NCBI GenBank assembly: GCA_964545205.1
Contig: CAZJFH010000017.1
Location: 15,606 to 79,605, forward strand
Direction of reading: 5' to 3'
From: CAZJFH01 sp964545205
Lineage (GTDB): Bacteria > Pseudomonadota > Alphaproteobacteria > Rhodospirillales > Magnetospirillaceae
DNA: 64,000 nucleotides
Part shown: piece by piece, positions 49,805 through 59,618 of the stretch
Layout of the letters: the number at the start of each line of letters is the position of its first letter
How positions within the stretch are numbered: the stretch's first letter is position 1
The notes under the pieces: model-generated
Told to the model about the DNA's origin: nothing
What the model saw: the letters and a program-made list of their open reading frames with translations, nothing else
The model's database searches: none
Program-made: the position numbers and the translations under genes

Positions 49805-49920
49805 CTGAAACCGGCCGTCGCCCGTCGGCCGAACTTTTCGAGATAACCCATCAGAACGTTTTCGGATTGGCTTTCAGGCTGCGAAACTCGTGGTGAAGAA
49901 AATGTCGCCCGCGAGGCCGC

Positions 49921-50715
49921 ATGCAATCCTTCGTCAGCAACAGCCGGGAAGCATGCCACGCCTGCGCCGTGCGGGACCGCACGATCTGCGCCTTCGCGCG
50001 GTTGTCCGGTCCTGGCCTGCCGCGGCGGGCGACCCGATCGGTGGCGCCGGGGACCGATCTGCTCTCGCAGGGCGGATGGACCGACAGTCTTTACGTTCTG
50101 CTGGGCGGCTGGGGCTGTCTCTACGAGCTGCTCGAGGACGGCCGCCGCCAGATCCTTCGGTTTCTGCTGCCCGGCGACGTCGCCGGCTTCGGAATCGAGG
50201 ACGACGGCGCGAGCTTCGGCGTTCAGGCCATCACCGCCCTCGACGTATGCGCCTTTCCTCGAGACGAGTTCCTGCGCCTGGCCGGCCGGCAACCGGAATT
50301 CGCGATCGCGGTCTCGCGGTTCCTGATGCGGCAGGAAGCCTTGGCGCTCGAACATCTGACCTCGCTCGGGCGGCGCACGGCGCGCGAGCGCATTGCGCAC
50401 CTGCTGCTGGAGCTGTTCTATCGCGCCCGGACGGCCATCCCGAACGAGCAGGAGGAGATTTTCCTGCCGCTGTCCCAGACCCATATCGGGGACGCGCTCG
50501 GGCTGACGGCGGTGCACGTCAACCGGATGCTGCGCAGCCTGCGCGAAGCCGGAATCCTGTCGATCCGCGGACAGAGACTACGCATTCTCGATCCCGACCG
50601 CCTGGCCGCCGCGGCGGGCTTCGAGCGAGAGGTCTCGATGCCCGGCTTGCTGAACGTCCGGCGACCGTTGATCTCCGATTCCGCGCGGCCCGACACGCCC
50701 AGCGACGGCGCGTGA
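49921..50715 (+). CDS. Fnr-type regulator with probable [4Fe-4S] cluster
   Basis: 264 aa. The N-terminus has C12-x2-C15-x7-C23 and a fourth cysteine at C110 (ALDVCAF), the arrangement of cysteine-bearing alphaproteobacterial Fnr proteins; it should hold an oxygen-labile [4Fe-4S] cluster. Effector barrel, dimer helix and HTH (IGDALGLTAVHVNRMLRSLREAGI) follow. The recognition helix has VHVNR rather than the E--SR of Fnr, so its DNA target may differ from TTGAT. Its stop overlaps the start of a kinase remnant (GTGA). Likely oxygen sensor for this island. Confidence 0.87.
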   Translation: MQSFVSNSREACHACAVRDRTICAFARLSGPGLPRRATRSVAPGTDLLSQGGWTDSLYVLLGGWGCLYELLEDGRRQILRFLLPGDVAGFGIEDDGASFGVQAITALDVCAFPRDEFLRLAGRQPEFAIAVSRFLMRQEALALEHLTSLGRRTARERIAHLLLELFYRARTAIPNEQEEIFLPLSQTHIGDALGLTAVHVNRMLRSLREAGILSIRGQRLRILDPDRLAAAAGFEREVSMPGLLNVRRPLISDSARPDTPSDGA

Positions 50716-50924
50716 TCCGTCCCCCGGCCGACGAGCTGCAGACGATCTGGCGGGAGTTCCATCAGCTCGAAAACCAGGAGCGCGACCTCGCCAAGGGGCT
50801 GGGCCTCGGGCTCGCCATCGTGCGCCGCCTGGCGGCGGCGCTGGGCCACGAGGTCTCGGTGGCGAGCCGGATCGGGCGCGGCTCCTGCTTCCGGATCACC
50901 CTGACGCGAGCGCGCTCGATCTGA
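50712..50924 (+). pseudogene. Remnant of a SHDLRQP-type histidine kinase (ATP-lid end only)
   Basis: 70 aa from GTG 50712. It begins just before the F-box (TIWREFHQLENQERDLAKG), has an intact G2 box (GLGLGLAIVRRL) and the terminal strand SVASRIGRGSCFRITL. H-box, N-box and G1 are missing. The residues match the end of HATPase domains in the kinases at 611 and 18314, so this is most simply the tail of a deleted paralogue. The GTGA overlap with fnr is probably a deletion junction, though translation is possible. Confidence 0.75.
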
Positions 50925-51297
50925 CATCGGCCGCGGCCGGCGCGATGAGCCGCTCGACCGTCGCCCGCATGGCGGCGACGTTCACCGGCTTGTGGAAGAC
51001 CGGAACGCCGATCGCGCTCAACTGCCGCAACCGTTCCGCGGCGGTGTCGCCGGTGACGATCACCGCCGGGACCTCGCGGCCGTGGACCCGTCGCACGGCC
51101 TCGATCGCCCGCCAGCCGGTGTCGCCGTCGACCAGCCGGTAGTCGGCGATGATCACGTCGGGGCATCCGGACCGGCCGGAGACGGCGACCGCCTCGGTGG
51201 TCGACGCGGCGAGATCGGCGGTGAGATCCCAGCTTTCGAGCAACAGTCCCATCGCCGTCCGCACGATGGGTTCATCCTCCACGACCAGCGCCCGCAT
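50896..51297 (-). CDS. Single-domain response regulator (receiver only)
   Basis: 133 aa from ATG 51297 with a very strong AGGAGG upstream. A lone receiver: VVEDEPIVRTAMGLLLESW, acceptor Asp52 (IIADYRLVDGDTG), T in VIVTGDT and Lys in VFHKPV. No output domain, so it acts by protein contact or as a phosphate sink. The sequence type (ADYRLxDGxTG) is that of receivers fused to SHDLRQP kinases. Its 3' end overlaps the kinase remnant by 29 bp, tail to tail. The 299 bp upstream, to 51596, contain no evident gene. Confidence 0.85.
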   Translation of the reverse strand: MRALVVEDEPIVRTAMGLLLESWDLTADLAASTTEAVAVSGRSGCPDVIIADYRLVDGDTGWRAIEAVRRVHGREVPAVIVTGDTAAERLRQLSAIGVPVFHKPVNVAAMRATVERLIAPAAADVRSSALASG

Positions 51298-51596
51298 CTC
51301 GACCTCCTGCCCGCGATCCGCGGCACCATAGGACACGACCGTTGGTCGGACCACATATCGAAAGGCATGTCGGGCTGTGGATATCGGGGACGGTTCGGAG
51401 AATGGCGCGCGCCGCCGCCGCCACACTTCCGCAGGATGGCGCTCAAACCTCCGTTCGAACGCCCGGGAGACGCGCTCCGTCCTCTTGCCAGTGGTTGCGG
51501 GCGCTGGCATCGGATTACCATCGAGTATGTCCGAGGACGCCTGCTGGTCGCGGTCGCGCCGCCGGTCGCCCCTGGGCGGCTGTCGGGAGTTGGACG

Positions 51597-52307
51597 ATGT
51601 CGACGCTCCGCTGCCCATCGACGCAAGGCCCTCCTGAACCGGCCGACGGCTCGCTGCTCGGACCTCCGGTCCGCTACCGTGCCGGCGCGGACTTCCTGCG
51701 GCTTGGCGATGAACGCGAGGCGGTGGTCTTCGTCGTCGCCGGCTGGGCATGCCTGTATCACCTGCTCGAGGACGGACGCCGCCAGGTGTTGCAGTTCCTG
51801 CTGCCGGGCGATGCGGTCGGGTTCTGGTCGGCGGAAGCGGATCTCGGCGCGGCCGCGGTCACCGAACTTCGCGTCCGTTTCGTGCCGCGCGGCCGTTTCA
51901 TGGAGGCGGCGGCCCGCAACCCCGGCCTGCTGCTGTGGATGGCGCAGGCGACGGCGTGGCAGACCCGCATGGCGTTCGAGCATCTGACCTGCATCGGCCG
52001 CCGGACGGCCCTCCAGCGGGTCGCCTTCCTGCTGCTGGAGTTGTTCGTGCGGGCCCGCCAGGTGTCGAGCGAATGCGACGGCAGCGCCATCAGACTGCCG
52101 CTGGTCCAGGCCGACATCGCGGATGCGCTCGGGCTGACGGCCGTGCACACCAATCGCATGCTCGCGGTCCTGCGCCGGGAGGGGATCATAGAGCTGGGCC
52201 ACAACCTGCTGCAGGTCCGGCATCCCGACCGCCTGGCCGAGATCGCCGGCGTCGACCACCGCGACCCGTGCCTGTCGCCCGGCAGCGTCCTGCAGTTCGG
52301 ATGCTGA
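51597..52307 (+). CDS. Crp/Fnr-family regulator without Fe-S cysteines
   Basis: 236 aa from ATG 51597 (GGGAG eight bases upstream). It is a paralogue of the fnr-like gene at 49921: GWACLYHLLEDGRRQVLQFLLPGDAVGFW matches GWGCLYELLEDGRRQILRFLLPGDVAGFG, and HTH IADALGLTAVHTNRMLAVLRREGI. The N-terminal cysteine cluster is absent (only one Cys near residue 6), so it cannot sense O2 by the same means. Could modulate or compete with the Fe-S paralogue for the same sites. Confidence 0.87.
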   Translation: MSTLRCPSTQGPPEPADGSLLGPPVRYRAGADFLRLGDEREAVVFVVAGWACLYHLLEDGRRQVLQFLLPGDAVGFWSAEADLGAAAVTELRVRFVPRGRFMEAAARNPGLLLWMAQATAWQTRMAFEHLTCIGRRTALQRVAFLLLELFVRARQVSSECDGSAIRLPLVQADIADALGLTAVHTNRMLAVLRREGIIELGHNLLQVRHPDRLAEIAGVDHRDPCLSPGSVLQFGC

Positions 52308-52338
52308 CGAGGATCACGCAGGCTCCGGCGTCTTCGGC

Positions 52339-52352
52339 TTAACGTGGATCAA
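52339..52352 (+). promoter_or_regulatory. NNR/Fnr-type box TTAACGTGGATCAA
   Basis: TTAAC-GTGG-ATCAA, 48 bp before the NifX-like start codon. A centre at -41.5 would put transcription start about 13 bp before the ATG, a typical activator arrangement. Confidence 0.7.
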
Positions 52353-52399
52353 TCCAGGGCAGCGGCGCAGGCGCATACTCGGCCGATCGGAGGTGGTCG

Positions 52400-52738
52400 A
52401 TGGCCAGGGTGGCGTTTCTGCTCGACCGCATGGACGAAGCTGCGGGGCTCTCGCCGTTCTTCTCGAAGGCCCGGTGGCTGCTCGTGTTCGACACTGCGGC
52501 GGGCGACGCCCACTGGTCGCGCAATCGCGACGGCCGTGCCGAGCGCTTGTGCGGCCTCATCCGGGACGCGGCACCGGAGGTGCTGGTCTGCGGCTGGATC
52601 GACGACGTGTCGCTGCAGGCGGTTCGCGCCGCCGGGATCGACGTCCGGGTCGGCCCGTGCACGGTCAGCGCGTTGTCACTGCTCGGCCGCTTGAACGACC
52701 TGCCGCGGCCGCCGGCGGATCTGCGCGCGGTGAAGTGA
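52400..52738 (+). CDS. NifX/NafY-like (dinitrogenase FeMo-cofactor biosynthesis family) protein
   Basis: 112 aa. Single alpha/beta domain: FDTAAGDAHWSRNRDG, LIRDAAPEVLVCGWIDDVSLQAVRAAGIDVRVGP and SALSLLGRL, matching the NifX/NafY/IssA-type fold. In nitrogenase systems these hold FeMo-co precursors; many orphan members exist outside nif clusters and may bind Fe-S or thiomolybdate species. No nif gene is in the window. It sits under an Fnr-type box in the low-oxygen island. Confidence 0.75.
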   Translation: MARVAFLLDRMDEAAGLSPFFSKARWLLVFDTAAGDAHWSRNRDGRAERLCGLIRDAAPEVLVCGWIDDVSLQAVRAAGIDVRVGPCTVSALSLLGRLNDLPRPPADLRAVK

Positions 52739-52759
52739 GCAACTGGAAGGAGGACGGCC

Positions 52760-53398
52760 GTGTTCGCGGATCGTCGGGATGCCGGCCACCGCCTGGGCAA
52801 GCGGCTGCTCGGCTACAAGGACCGCCATCCGATCGTGCTGGCGCTGCCGCGCGGCGGGGTGCCGGTCGCGGCCGAGGTGGCGGCGGTGCTGGGAGCGCCG
52901 CTGGACGTGCTGCCGGTGCGCAAGCTGGTCGACCCCGAGCATGCGCATGCCGTCGTCGGCGCCGTGATCGGGCTGCCGCAGCCGCGGGCGGTCCTCGACG
53001 ACGCGGCCCGCGCGGTCGATCCGGCGGCGCTGGAGCGCCAGATCGTCGCCGAAACCCGCGAGGCCGAGCGCCGGCGCGCGCTCTATCGCGGCGGACGCGG
53101 CGAGGCGTCCTTGCGCGGACGAACCGTGATCCTGGTCGACGACGGTGTCGCCACCGCGACCGCGACCGTGCTGAGCGCGGCGGCGCGCGCGGTGCGCGGC
53201 ACCGGACCCGAGACGGTGGTCGTCGCCGTCCCGGTGGCCGAGCGCGCCGCCCTCCTGGTCCTGGAGCAGGTCGCCGACGCGGTCGTGTGCCTGTCGGTGC
53301 CGGCGCATTTCGGCGAACCGAACCAGCACTACCGCGAATTCCACCAGGTCCACGACGACCAGGTCACGGCGACGCTCGACCGCGCGTCCCGCCGATGA
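52760..53398 (+). CDS. Phosphoribosyltransferase-family protein
   Basis: 212 aa from GTG 52760, behind GGAAGGAGG, 21 bp after the NifX-like gene. The type I PRTase fold shows ALPRGGVPVAAEVAAVL and the PRPP loop VILVDDGVATATAT. Substrate not determinable; this group (with LPVRKLVDPEH and PAHFGEPNQHYREFHQVHDDQ) is a distinct uncharacterised family that recurs in low-oxygen or universal-stress loci. Likely co-transcribed with the NifX-like gene. Confidence 0.82.
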   Translation: MFADRRDAGHRLGKRLLGYKDRHPIVLALPRGGVPVAAEVAAVLGAPLDVLPVRKLVDPEHAHAVVGAVIGLPQPRAVLDDAARAVDPAALERQIVAETREAERRRALYRGGRGEASLRGRTVILVDDGVATATATVLSAAARAVRGTGPETVVVAVPVAERAALLVLEQVADAVVCLSVPAHFGEPNQHYREFHQVHDDQVTATLDRASRR

Positions 53399-53400
53399 GC

Positions 53401-53449
53401 GCGACGGCGCTCCGCATCCGAACCGCCGGACGGCTGGAGCGCCGTTCGC
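53401..53449. terminator. Inverted repeat between convergent genes
   Basis: GCGACGGCGCTCC pairs with GGAGCGCCGTTCGC (one bulge) across a 22-nt loop, filling the 58-bp gap between the ends of the phosphoribosyltransferase and BCAM0308-like genes. No U-tract, so a bidirectional transcript-end hairpin is likely. Confidence 0.45.
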
Positions 53450-53456
53450 GGTGCCG

Positions 53457-53936
53457 TCAGCGTTGCCAGCCGACCCGAACCAGGTTGGCTTCGCGGTCGA
53501 AGCGCATGTGCAGCTCGCCGCGATAGGCGCGGCGAAGCGACTTGCCGAGACGCTGCGGCAGGTGCATGTCGGTGGTGCGAATCTCCAGCCGGTCGTCGCC
53601 GTCGCCGATCCGCATCATCCGGTGCAGCGGGTGCTGACGGTTCTCCTGCGCCTCCTGGTGGCGGCACAGGGCCAGTATCTCGTCGCGATGCGCCCGCGCG
53701 AAGGCGCCGGTGATGGTCAGGATGCCGGCGGCGCAGTCGTCGTGCGTGCGTCGGCAGGCCTGGCACAGCATATTGCGGGCCAGCTTGGGCTTGCGCCGCG
53801 GCCAGCGCCAGCGGCCCTCGGCGTAGACTGCGCCGCATTCGGGGCACAGCACCGGGCCACGCAGCTTCTGCCGGGCCTGGTAGGGATCGTGGATGTGTTC
53901 CCTGAGAAGACGGTCGCGCCGGTTCAATGCCGTCAT
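53457..53936 (-). CDS. BCAM0308-family zinc-ribbon protein
   Basis: 159 aa. N-terminal helix RRDRLLREHIHDPYQARQKL precedes a double CxxC zinc ribbon, LCPECGAVYAEGRWRW ... MLCQACRRTHDDCAAG, and a C-terminal alpha/beta region with EENRQHPLHRMMRI-like QENRQHPLHRMM and GELHMRFDREANLVRVGW. This is the family named after BCAM0308 of Burkholderia cenocepacia, part of its low-oxygen-activated locus. It resembles NMD3-like ribosome factors in the ribbon. Function unknown, perhaps translational during low-oxygen arrest. Confidence 0.82.
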   Translation of the reverse strand: MTALNRRDRLLREHIHDPYQARQKLRGPVLCPECGAVYAEGRWRWPRRKPKLARNMLCQACRRTHDDCAAGILTITGAFARAHRDEILALCRHQEAQENRQHPLHRMMRIGDGDDRLEIRTTDMHLPQRLGKSLRRAYRGELHMRFDREANLVRVGWQR

Positions 53937-54042
53937 GGCGGCCCTCCATTGGCTGTTCCGTCGAAATCATTATGCCACCGCTCGCCGAGCGGCCGTCGCG
54001 CCGGCAATGCCGGGCCGGCCTGCGCCGGCGGCATGAGCCGGC

Positions 54043-54312
54043 TCATCCGGAGACCCCGGCGCCCGTCCGGCCGAGCCGGCCTGCGAGATAGCCGACGGCG
54101 CCGTCCAGCGTGGTGATCTGCGGGTAGTCGGACTCGGGGATGCGGACGCCCAGCCGCGTGCCCAACGCGATCACCAGGTTGAGGACGTCCATCGAGTCGA
54201 AGTCCAGGGCGTCGCGGAAGTCCTCGCCGCCGCCGATCTCCGCGGGATCGGTTTCCGGCGTCAGGTTGCGCAGTTCCTCGATCACGATGGTGCGGATGTC
54301 GTCATCGGTCAT
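54043..54312 (-). CDS. Acyl carrier protein in the acs-pdh operon
   Basis: 89 aa. Four-helix ACP with the phosphopantetheine serine S40 in LDFDSMDVLNLV. It is the last gene of the operon acs-E1alpha-E1beta-E2-acp and overlaps the E2 stop by 4 bp. It is not the housekeeping AcpP, which has DSLD and lies in the fab cluster. Possibly a specialised carrier receiving acetyl or acyl groups from the complex; this is inference. Confidence 0.87.
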   Translation of the reverse strand: MTDDDIRTIVIEELRNLTPETDPAEIGGGEDFRDALDFDSMDVLNLVIALGTRLGVRIPESDYPQITTLDGAVGYLAGRLGRTGAGVSG

Positions 54313-55424
54313 AGCGCCTCCGGGGTCTGCAGCCGCGCGTCGATGTCACGCAGGAACAAGGCGCCGCGATGGCCGTCGCTGACGCGGTGGTCGCCGGCCA
54401 GGCTGACCACGGCGACGGTGCGGGCGACGACGGCGCCGTCGACCAGCCACGGCCGCGGCGCAGGCGTCCCGAAGCCGACCAGCGCCACCTGCGGCGGCGT
54501 GATGACGCCGATCAGGGCGTCGACGCCGCGCTCGCCCAGGCTGCTGACGGTGATCGTCGGGTCGGACAGTTCCGAGCTGCGCAGGGTGCCGGCGCGGGCG
54601 CGGGTGACCAGGTCGCGAAAGTCGGCCATCAGGGCGTCGAGCGGGCGCCGGTCGGCATCGTGCAGCGCCGGCGCCACCAGACCACCGCCCCGCAGCGAGA
54701 CCGCCATGCCGACATGGATGGCCGGCGACGGGCGAAAGCCCTCGGCGGTGAAATGGCCGCTGAACTCGGGGAACTTGCGCAGCGCCAGCGCGGTGGCCTT
54801 GACGAACAGGATGGCCGCCAGCAGCCGCTCGGGCGGCGGTCTGGCGGCGTTGCGCGCCTCCAGCCAGGACAGCGCCGGGGTCAGATCGATGGTGGCGGTC
54901 AGGTAATAGTGCGGGATCTCGCGCTTCGAGCGCGCCATCGCCGCGGCGATCGCCTGGCGCATGGCCGCGGCATCGAGCCTGCCCGGCTTGCGCTCGACGG
55001 CCCGCGGCAGGTCGGCGCTGACCACCGCGCCGCCGGGGCCGCTGCCGGCGAGGCCGGCGAGGTCGATGCCGCGTTCGCGGGCGAGGCGGCGGGCGGCGGG
55101 CGAGACGCGGGAGCGCCCCGCCGCCGGTTCCGGCGCCGGGGCGGGGGCGGCCGCCGCCGCGACCTCCAGCGCCGGCGGCGTCGCCGCCGCCGGCTCGCCG
55201 ATCGTCGCCAGCGGCGTGCCGACCGGCACCTTGGCGCCCGGCCGCACGAGAAGCTCGCGGATCACGCCCTCTTCGAAGATCTCGATTTCGATCGCGCCCT
55301 TCTGGGTCTCGACGACGGCGACGATGTCGCCGCGCGCCACGCGGTCGCCGGGACGCTTCAGCCATTCGATCAGGGTGCCGGCTTCCATGTCGGCGCCCAG
55401 CGAGGGCATGGTGAACGCGCTCAT
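54309..55424 (-). CDS. Dihydrolipoyl acyltransferase E2 component
   Basis: 371 aa. One lipoyl domain with Lys42 (VVETQKGAIEIEI), an Ala/Pro linker, a peripheral subunit-binding domain (RVSPAARRLARERGIDLAGLAGSG, about 105-140) and the catalytic domain ending in DHRVSDG with the active-site His. It accepts the acyl group from E1 and passes it to CoA (or another carrier). No E3 gene is in this operon, so dihydrolipoamide dehydrogenase must be shared. Overlaps both neighbours by 4 bp. Confidence 0.92.
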   Translation of the reverse strand: MSAFTMPSLGADMEAGTLIEWLKRPGDRVARGDIVAVVETQKGAIEIEIFEEGVIRELLVRPGAKVPVGTPLATIGEPAAATPPALEVAAAAAPAPAPEPAAGRSRVSPAARRLARERGIDLAGLAGSGPGGAVVSADLPRAVERKPGRLDAAAMRQAIAAAMARSKREIPHYYLTATIDLTPALSWLEARNAARPPPERLLAAILFVKATALALRKFPEFSGHFTAEGFRPSPAIHVGMAVSLRGGGLVAPALHDADRRPLDALMADFRDLVTRARAGTLRSSELSDPTITVSSLGERGVDALIGVITPPQVALVGFGTPAPRPWLVDGAVVARTVAVVSLAGDHRVSDGHRGALFLRDIDARLQTPEAL

Positions 55425-56422
55425 TTGGCCCCCAGCGCGGCGAGTGTCGCCGCGACGATGGCCTCGGGCTGCGGCAGTGCCGCTTGTTCGAGATGGCGGG
55501 GATAGGGCATCGGCACCTCGGCCGAGCACACCCGCCCGACCGGCGCGTCGAGATCCCAGAACGCCTGGTCCATGATCCGCGCGCTGATCTCGGCCGACAG
55601 GCTGCCGCTGCGCCAGCCCTCGTCGACGACGACGGCGCGGCGGGTGCGGCGCACGGAGTCCAGGAACGTGGCGTCGTCGAGCGGCCGCAGCACGCGCAGG
55701 TCGATCACCTCGGCCGACACGCCGCGCGCCTCCAGCGCCTCGGCCGCCGCCAAGGTCTTGGGCAGCATGCCGCCATAGGTGATCAGGGTGACGTCGGTCC
55801 CGGGACGGCGGATGGCGGCGCGGGTGATGTCGACCGGTCCGCCCCGCGGCGCCGGGCCGGTGGCGTTGTAGAGCATGACGTGCTCGAAGATCAGCACCGG
55901 GTCCGGGTTCTCCAGCGCCGGCCACAGCATGCCGCGGGCGTCGTCGATGGTCGCCGGCGCCAGCACCTTGATGCCGGGGATGTGGGCGTACCAGCCCTCC
56001 AGGCTGTGCGAGTGCTGGGCGGCGAGCTGGCGGCCGGCGCCGGTGGCCATGCGGATGACCAGCGGCACGTTGAACTGGCCGCCCGACATGTGCAGCAGGG
56101 TCGCTGCCGTGTTGACGATCTGGTCGAGCGCCAGCAGGCTGAAGTTCACCGTCATGATCTCGACGATCGGCCGCATGCCGCCAAGGGCGGCGCCGATGCC
56201 GGCGCCGGTGAAGGTCGACTCCGACAGCGGCGTGTCGCGGATGCGCTCCGGCCCGAACTCCTCCAGCAGGCCCTTGCTGACCGCGTAGCAGCCGCCGTAG
56301 CGGCCGACGTCCTCGCCCATCAGGAACACCCGGCCGTCGCGGTGCAGGGCGTCGCGGATCGCCTCGCGGACGGCCTCGCGATAGGTGGTCTCGGCGGCGA
56401 TGGCGGGCGTGTCGGCGGTCAT
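55421..56422 (-). CDS. 2-oxoacid (pyruvate-type) dehydrogenase E1 beta subunit
   Basis: 333 aa. Transketolase-like fold with FLMGEDVGRYGGCYAVSKGL, DTPLSESTFTGAGIGAALGGMRPIVEIMTVNF and QLAAQHSHSLEGWYAHIPGIKVLAPAT. The SHSLEGWYAHIPG motif is that of pyruvate/acetoin E1 beta rather than branched-chain enzymes. Forms alpha2beta2 with the adjacent E1 alpha. Confidence 0.93.
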   Translation of the reverse strand: MTADTPAIAAETTYREAVREAIRDALHRDGRVFLMGEDVGRYGGCYAVSKGLLEEFGPERIRDTPLSESTFTGAGIGAALGGMRPIVEIMTVNFSLLALDQIVNTAATLLHMSGGQFNVPLVIRMATGAGRQLAAQHSHSLEGWYAHIPGIKVLAPATIDDARGMLWPALENPDPVLIFEHVMLYNATGPAPRGGPVDITRAAIRRPGTDVTLITYGGMLPKTLAAAEALEARGVSAEVIDLRVLRPLDDATFLDSVRRTRRAVVVDEGWRSGSLSAEISARIMDQAFWDLDAPVGRVCSAEVPMPYPRHLEQAALPQPEAIVAATLAALGAK

Positions 56423-57413
56423 GGCGTCACCTCGTCGCGGCAGACGTGGCGGGTCAGCGTCTCGATCGGCTCCCAGCTGCCGGCTTCGGCGAAGGCCACG
56501 GCGGCGGCGATCTCGGCGGCGACCTCGCTTTCCAGCTTATCGAGATCGGCGTCGTGCAGATGGCCGGTCACGCGCATCCAGTCGGCGAGCCGGGTGATCG
56601 GGTCGCGCTTGCGCCATTCCTCGATCTCGGCCTTGGCGCGGTAGAGCTGGGCGTCGAACATCGAGTGGGCGCGGAAGCGGTAGGTGCGGCATTCCAGGAA
56701 ATACGGCCCGCCGCCGGCGCGGATCGCCGTCGCCGCCCGGGTCGCCGCCGCCTCGACCGCGGCGACGTCCATGCCGTCGATCGCTTCCGACGGCAGGCCG
56801 TAGCCGGCGGCCTTGGCGTGGATGTCGGTCTGCGCCTGGGCGATGCGCAGCGCCGTGCCCATGGCGTAGAGGTTGTTCTCGCACACGAACAGCACCGGCA
56901 GCGCCCACAGCGCCGCCAGGTTCAGGCTCTCGTGGAATTCGCCTTCCGCCGCGGCGCCGTCGCCGAAGAAGCAGGCGGTGACGATCGGGCGGTCCTGCAT
57001 CTTGTCGGCCAGCGCCAGCCCGACCGCCAGCGGCAGGCCGCCGCCGACGATGGCGTTGCCGCCGTAGAACCGGCGCTCGGCGTCGAACAGGTGCATCGAG
57101 CCGCCGCGGCCGCCGCTGCAGCCCTCGGCCTTGCCGTACATCTCGGCCATCACCCGGTCCATCGGCACGCCGCGGGCCAGGGCCTGGCCGTGCTCGCGAT
57201 AGGTGGCGACGACGCAGTCCTTGGGCGTCAGCGCCTGCATGACGCCGACCGACACCGCCTCCTCGCCGTCGTACAGATGGAGGAAACCGCGGATCTTCTC
57301 CTGGGTATAGGCCTCGACGCAGGCTTCCTCGAAGCGGCGGATGCGCAGCATCTCGAGCAGCAGGTGCCGCAGATTGGCGTGGGTGAGGTGCGGCTTGACC
57401 GTTGGGGGTTCGC

Positions 57414-57417
<4 letters not shown>
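56419..57417 (-). CDS. 2-oxoacid (pyruvate-type) dehydrogenase E1 alpha subunit
   Basis: 332 aa. ThDP-binding motif GDGAAAEGEFHESLNLAALWALPVLFVCENN, preceded by EHGQALARGVPMDRVMAEMYGKAEGCSGGRGGSMH and by RIRRFEEACVEAY. Phosphorylation-loop-like YRFRAHSM follows. Decarboxylates pyruvate (or acetoin) and loads E2 lipoate. Overlaps acs and E1 beta by 4 bp each. Confidence 0.93.
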
Positions 57418-59165
<1,748 letters not shown>

Positions 59166-59219
59166 GACCAACCTCCGCAGCGATGCCAAACCAGTGTATC
59201 TCGGTCGCGGCGGCGCCGA

Positions 59220-59233
59220 TTGATGCAGGTTAA
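59220..59233 (-). promoter_or_regulatory. NNR/Fnr-type box in front of the acs-pdh-acp operon
   Basis: On the minus strand TTAACCTGCATCAA. It is 55 bp before the acs ATG; at -41.5 this gives a leader near 20 nt. The box overlaps the stop codon of the upstream 57-aa ORF, so the two units share these bases. Confidence 0.78.
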
Positions 59234-59403
59234 TCGCGGCGGCGCAGCCGCCTTCGCACCGCGAACAGAACCGCCGCGATCGCCACGAACAGCAGGGCGG
59301 CCGCCATGAACGCCAGCAGAAAGGTCCCGAAGGCGAGCGGCGCGCCGAGGACGGTCCCCGGATCGATCGCGCGTCCGAAGTCGGGAATGTCGTCGGGCAG
59401 CAT
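59230..59403 (-). CDS. Small membrane protein (57 aa), second micro-ORF
   Basis: 57 aa, starting 2 bp after the stop of the 29-aa ORF upstream, so probably coupled. One long hydrophobic segment (LAFGTFLLAFMAAALLFVAIAAVLFAV) is preceded by an acidic start (MLPDDIPDFGRAIDPG) and followed by a very basic tail (RRRLRRRD), a positive-inside pattern for a single-pass membrane protein with the N-terminus outside. Unrecognised. Its stop lies inside the Fnr-type box of the acs operon. Confidence 0.65.
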   Translation of the reverse strand: MLPDDIPDFGRAIDPGTVLGAPLAFGTFLLAFMAAALLFVAIAAVLFAVRRRLRRRD

Positions 59404-59405
59404 CG

Positions 59406-59495
59406 TCAGCCGACCGGCTCGTCGCCGGGAGCGGTCGGGCGACGCGCGCCCCCGCCCTGGTACCGGCCGTTCGCCAGGATCTTCGGTCTCGTCAT
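59406..59495 (-). CDS. Micro-ORF (29 aa) before the small membrane protein
   Basis: 29 aa from ATG 59495 with a strong GGAGGAGG five bases upstream. Polar, Gly/Arg/Pro-rich (MTRPKILANGRYQGGGARRP...), no known family. The excellent ribosome site, the 2-bp gap to the next start and a TTAAC-type box 58 bp upstream suggest a translated leader or small partner of the 57-aa protein. Confidence 0.5.
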   Translation of the reverse strand: MTRPKILANGRYQGGGARRPTAPGDEPVG

Positions 59496-59552
59496 CGGGG
59501 CCTCCTCCGCCGACATTTGCCCCATCCTACGGCGCTCCGGCATGGCGGCGGA

Positions 59553-59566
59553 CTTATCCAGGTTAA
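59553..59566 (-). promoter_or_regulatory. Near-match NNR/Fnr-type box before the micro-ORF pair
   Basis: Minus strand TTAACCTGGATAAG: the first half is the full TTAAC and the second half ATAAG deviates from ATCAA at two positions. It is 58 bp before the 29-aa ORF. It lies back to back with the dodecin box (59619-59632) that faces the other way. Confidence 0.5.
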
Positions 59567-59618
59567 GACGCCCCGGTGCCGATCCGACGACAATCCCCGG
59601 CCGGAGCGTCGGGCGCCC

